Assembly: GCA_903879975.1 (NCBI GenBank)
Contig: CAIRNL010000303.1
Coordinates: 1 to 9,576 of the forward strand
Direction: 5' to 3'
Origin: an uncultured Chloroflexota bacterium
GTDB lineage: Bacteria > Chloroflexota > Anaerolineae > Caldilineales > Caldilineaceae
Length of the DNA stretch: 9,576 nt
Positions 7,730 through 9,576 of the stretch are shown here, piece after piece. Positions within the stretch are counted from its first letter, which is position 1. Every line of letters begins with the position of its first letter. The translations under genes were made by a program, and so were the position numbers. The notes beneath the pieces were generated by a model, which saw only the letters and a program-made list of their open reading frames with translations, was not told the origin of the DNA and did no database searches.

Positions 7730-7734
7730 GAGGG
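7730..7734 (+). promoter_or_regulatory. Ribosome binding site of the small membrane protein gene
   Basis: GAGGG followed by 6 nt and then the ATG at 7741. It selects this ATG within a longer open frame that begins near 7417 and makes the 60-codon reading frame the preferred product of the promoter at 7649. Confidence 0.6.
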
Positions 7735-7740
7735 CAGCCT

Positions 7741-7923
7741 ATGGCGCGGCGCCGCACTCCGTCCCATCACAGTCGAATAGCCCGCCCAGTCGCTCTGTCT
7801 GCTGAACAGCAACGCGTATCCCACGCTGGCTTTCGCATTCGTCTTTCCGTCGGTCTCCTCACCTTTTTGATCGGGATCACCGGTTTCCTGATCGTCCTGG
7901 CGGTCGCCATCACCGGCAGCTGA
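7741..7923 (+). CDS. Small basic single-span membrane protein, unknown function
   Basis: A 60-residue reading frame that I do not recognise. The N-terminal half is hydrophilic and basic (it opens MARRRTPSHHSRIARP) with several Arg and His. One hydrophobic segment at about residues 36-57 (VGLLTFLIGITGFLIVLAVA and flanks) is preceded by FRIR, so the positive-inside rule predicts a cytoplasmic N-terminus and a single C-terminal span ending almost at the stop (ITGS). Support for a real gene is circumstantial but consistent: GAGGG at 6 nt before the ATG, a near-consensus promoter 57 nt upstream, a protein with sensible membrane topology, and a strong hairpin downstream at 8008-8056. It is divergent from mrpA and convergent with the repeat-protein gene. 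The frame is open upstream to about 7417, but that part lies across the promoter and has no coding character. A function cannot be inferred from sequence; the proximity to mrp may be chance. Confidence 0.55.
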   Translation: MARRRTPSHHSRIARPVALSAEQQRVSHAGFRIRLSVGLLTFLIGITGFLIVLAVAITGS

Positions 7924-8007
7924 CCCGCCCTGCGTTCCATCCGATTGGATTTTGAGAATGTCCCCTTGCGCGCTGGGCGTAGGGCGTCACAAGAAAGTAT
8001 TCCTCAC

Positions 8008-8056
8008 ACGAATAGACACACCAGGTCTCTGCCAGAGACCTGGTGTGTCTATTCGT
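8008..8056. terminator. Perfect 23-bp hairpin between convergent genes, probable bidirectional terminator
   Basis: Left arm 8008-8030 and right arm 8034-8056 are exact reverse complements, with a GCC loop (8031-8033). The stem carries CCAGGTCTCT at its loop end and ACGAATAGAC at its base. It lies 84 nt after the small membrane protein stop and 22 nt after the stop of the convergent repeat-protein gene, which is where a shared terminator belongs. No good T-run follows on either strand (plus: AAAATGATTG; minus: GTGAGGAATACTTTCTTG), so it is not a textbook intrinsic terminator. It may instead stabilise 3' ends or act with Rho. Confidence 0.6.
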
Positions 8057-8078
8057 AAAATGATTGATTGAAACCTGA

Positions 8079-9576
8079 CTAGCGACGCATGACAGGCAAA
8101 AAGAGCGAGTTGGTCAACGACACGGTGACAATACGCGTCGCCACCTGGCTGCCGTCGACAGCCGCATAGCTGTTGACCCAGACCGTGTCTGCCGTGCTGA
8201 TCGCACTGCTCACCTGTGTCGAGGTGGTGACGATGAAATTCTCGCCCCCGATGACCCACGTCACATCGGCGTTCACGGCTGCTGCTGTCGGAGTGTCGGC
8301 CACGTTTTCGATCGTGCCGATCGTATCGTCGTCACCAGCACCCGGCGGCACTTCAGTCTTCATCGCGTGGATGATGTTGACGCCGTCCATGGTGAGGTAT
8401 TCGATCTTCACGTAGGCGCCGACGGCAAAGCTGCCGTGCTCCTCCCTGAACTTGCTTTGCACGGTGCCGCTGAACTCCACACCGTTGACGACCCATAGCC
8501 CGACGAAGCCTGCATCAGGCATGCTGTCGACAAAGCCCACAAACTTGTTGTCGATCTGACCCTGGTCGCCACCCACACCGATGATCTTGATTTCCCTGGC
8601 GATGCGAACCCCGTTCTCGTCTACCAGGAACTCCACTTTGACACGCTGGCCTACTGCAAAATTGTTGGCATCGTCGTGGAATTCGGTTCGCTCAGTCGCG
8701 CTGTATTCGATGCCCGCAATAATCCAGGTGCCGATCCGAGCGCCGTCCGGCAACTGGTCGATCACGCCAAAGGCACGCCCTCTGTCGTCGCTGTGTCCCG
8801 AACCGTCGTCGCCATCATCCGGCCCAGCGATGGCGGTCTTGATCTCGCGCGCAAGGAAAGTGCCATCCTGCAGAATGACGAACTCAACCTTGACAATGCC
8901 GCCCACGACGAATTTGCCGTTCCTGGTGTTGAACTCGGTGTTCTCCGTCGCCGAGAAGGTCATCGTACCCACGATCCAAGTGCCGGCCAACGAGCCGCTC
9001 GCCGGATCGGGCAGGGACATCAACTCGCCGTAAATTTCACCTCTGCTGACGCCGGGTACGCCCTCTTCGCTGTCGTCGTTTCCACTGGCGCATTTGTAGC
9101 TGCGCTCGGTTTCCATCTTGCGTACACGATCTGTTGTGCCGGATACTAGCTCAATCTCGACGCATTTGCCGATGTCAAAGATGCCGTGATCCCTCTTTAA
9201 TTCGGATTGCTCGGTGACTGTGTACTGCCTACTGCTGACTGTCCAGACCCCAACCCTGCCGCCTGCGGGTATGCTCTCGACAAGGCCGTACACATCGTTG
9301 TTGCTGCTGCTATCGCCGTCGCCATCATCATTGCCGTTGCCAGTGCAGTAGTCAGATGAATTCTTGGACTCGATCTTGCGGGCGATGTTCGACCCTTGCG
9401 CAACTAGCTCAACCTTGGTGCAGCCGTTAACTCCCAACGGGCCGGCTTCCTGTCGAAACCGCGTCTGGGGATTGGCGATGACGATCCGATCCCCAATCAA
9501 CCACTCGCCGGTCATCCCGCCGGTGGGCATGCGCTGGATGATGCCGTAGAAGGATGGCCGTTCGTTGTCGTCTGTA
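8079..9576 (-). CDS. DUF5666-type repeat protein, C-terminal part (start beyond the right edge)
   Basis: 498 residues are visible, and the frame is open through the right edge. A repeat unit straddles the ATG at 9530, so that ATG is internal. Six units of about 60-68 residues can be aligned on the pattern GxWxVxGxxYxxTxxTxFxx, then FxVGxxVKVEF and AxxIK, which I recognise as DUF5666-like, a predicted small beta domain of unknown function. Glycine-, serine- and aspartate-rich linkers such as GNDDGDGDSSSNND separate the units. The two right-most visible units each hold a cysteine pair at equivalent positions; the other four have none. The last unit (8121-8324) is divergent. The protein ends NSLFLPVMRR, like tails of many Chloroflexota secreted proteins as I recall them. 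An extracellular or surface location is inferred; the signal peptide would lie outside the window. No catalytic motif is visible, so an adhesive or structural role is only a guess. The gene is convergent with the small membrane protein gene. Confidence 0.85.
   Translation of the reverse strand, partial: TDDNERPSFYGIIQRMPTGGMTGEWLIGDRIVIANPQTRFRQEAGPLGVNGCTKVELVAQGSNIARKIESKNSSDYCTGNGNDDGDGDSSSNNDVYGLVESIPAGGRVGVWTVSSRQYTVTEQSELKRDHGIFDIGKCVEIELVSGTTDRVRKMETERSYKCASGNDDSEEGVPGVSRGEIYGELMSLPDPASGSLAGTWIVGTMTFSATENTEFNTRNGKFVVGGIVKVEFVILQDGTFLAREIKTAIAGPDDGDDGSGHSDDRGRAFGVIDQLPDGARIGTWIIAGIEYSATERTEFHDDANNFAVGQRVKVEFLVDENGVRIAREIKIIGVGGDQGQIDNKFVGFVDSMPDAGFVGLWVVNGVEFSGTVQSKFREEHGSFAVGAYVKIEYLTMDGVNIIHAMKTEVPPGAGDDDTIGTIENVADTPTAAAVNADVTWVIGGENFIVTTSTQVSSAISTADTVWVNSYAAVDGSQVATRIVTVSLTNSLFLPVMRR
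8121..9551 (-). repeat. Six tandem DUF5666-like protein repeats
   Basis: Approximate unit limits, in order from the N-terminal side: 9366-9551, 9105-9293, 8838-9035, 8586-8774, 8358-8543 and 8121-8324. Unit starts read FYGIIQRMP, VYGLVESIP, IYGELMSLP, AFGVIDQLP, FVGFVDSMP and TIGTIENVA. Identity between units is limited to the core pattern and the DNA itself is not visibly repeated, so these are old duplications rather than a recent expansion. Linkers differ in length and are mostly acidic. Confidence 0.8.

Noticed and set aside
7417..7740. Plus-strand open frame continuous with the small membrane protein (168 codons from 7417)
   Set aside because: The upstream part overlaps the mrpA coding end, contains the promoter at 7649-7677, has no membrane or domain character, and no good ribosome binding site at 7417. 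Only the part from 7741 is supported.
7683..7808. Possible leaderless 40-codon plus-strand ORF whose ATG (7683) coincides with the predicted transcript start
   Set aside because: The product is polar and low in complexity, and overlaps the better-supported frame at 7741, which has a ribosome binding site. It remains an alternative if leaderless starts are common in this organism.
8008..8056. Hairpin as a transposon end or MITE
   Set aside because: No flanking target-site duplication (CCTCAC on the left, AAAATG on the right) and no second element nearby; position between convergent genes favours a terminator-like role.
7987..8259. Minus-strand 90-codon frame running through the hairpin
   Set aside because: It overlaps the end of the repeat protein in another frame and crosses the perfect inverted repeat; there is no domain or ribosome binding site.
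9528..9530. ATG at 9530 as the start of the repeat protein
   Set aside because: The frame stays open to the right edge, and the residues before this ATG (FYGIIQR) are the start of a repeat unit, so it is internal.

Overview
The window looks like a chromosomal segment of a moderately GC-rich, environmental bacterium, most likely a member of the Chloroflexota (Caldilinea/Anaerolineae-like). This is an inference. It rests on a secreted-looking protein built of DUF5666-type repeats, a family I recall as frequent in that phylum, whose C-terminus (SLFLPVMRR) resembles the 'YLPLV-R' tails I recall from Chloroflexota surface proteins. No rRNA, tRNA, CRISPR array, transposase or phage gene is visible, and nothing indicates recent horizontal transfer.

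Layout, left to right. (1) Positions 1-1163, minus strand: a nearly complete MalY/PatB-type PLP-dependent C-S lyase/aminotransferase whose last few codons lie beyond the left edge. (2) Positions 1247-7355, minus strand: a complete seven-gene Mrp (Mnh) multisubunit Na+/H+ antiporter operon, read from right to left in the canonical order mrpA-B-C-D-E-F-G. Every junction is an overlap of 4-8 nt or a gap of 3-6 nt, so the genes must be co-transcribed and probably translationally coupled. (3) Positions 7356-7740: the intergenic region upstream of mrpA. It carries a near-consensus sigma70-type promoter that points away from mrp. (4) Positions 7741-7923, plus strand: a 60-codon reading frame for a basic, single-span membrane protein of unknown function, with a good ribosome binding site. 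(5) Positions 8008-8056: a perfect 23-bp inverted repeat with a 3-nt loop, placed between two convergent genes. (6) Positions 8079-9576, minus strand: the C-terminal part of a large repeat protein with six DUF5666-like units joined by Asp/Gly/Ser-rich linkers. Its start lies beyond the right edge.

How the genes work together. MrpA and MrpD are the two antiporter-like, proton-pumping-family subunits. MrpC resembles NuoK, and MrpB, E, F and G complete the hetero-oligomeric membrane complex that exchanges cytoplasmic Na+ for external H+ in salt and alkaline stress. The MalY-like enzyme follows mrpG by 84 bp on the same strand and could be co-transcribed, but has no obvious functional link. The repeat protein and the small membrane protein form a separate convergent pair.

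The Mrp operon itself is ordinary. The parts worth a second look are the small divergent membrane-protein gene, the long perfect hairpin, the paired cysteines found only in the first two visible repeats of the DUF5666 protein together with its C-terminal tail, and an acidic C-terminal extension on MrpC. I do not see a convincing new multi-gene system.
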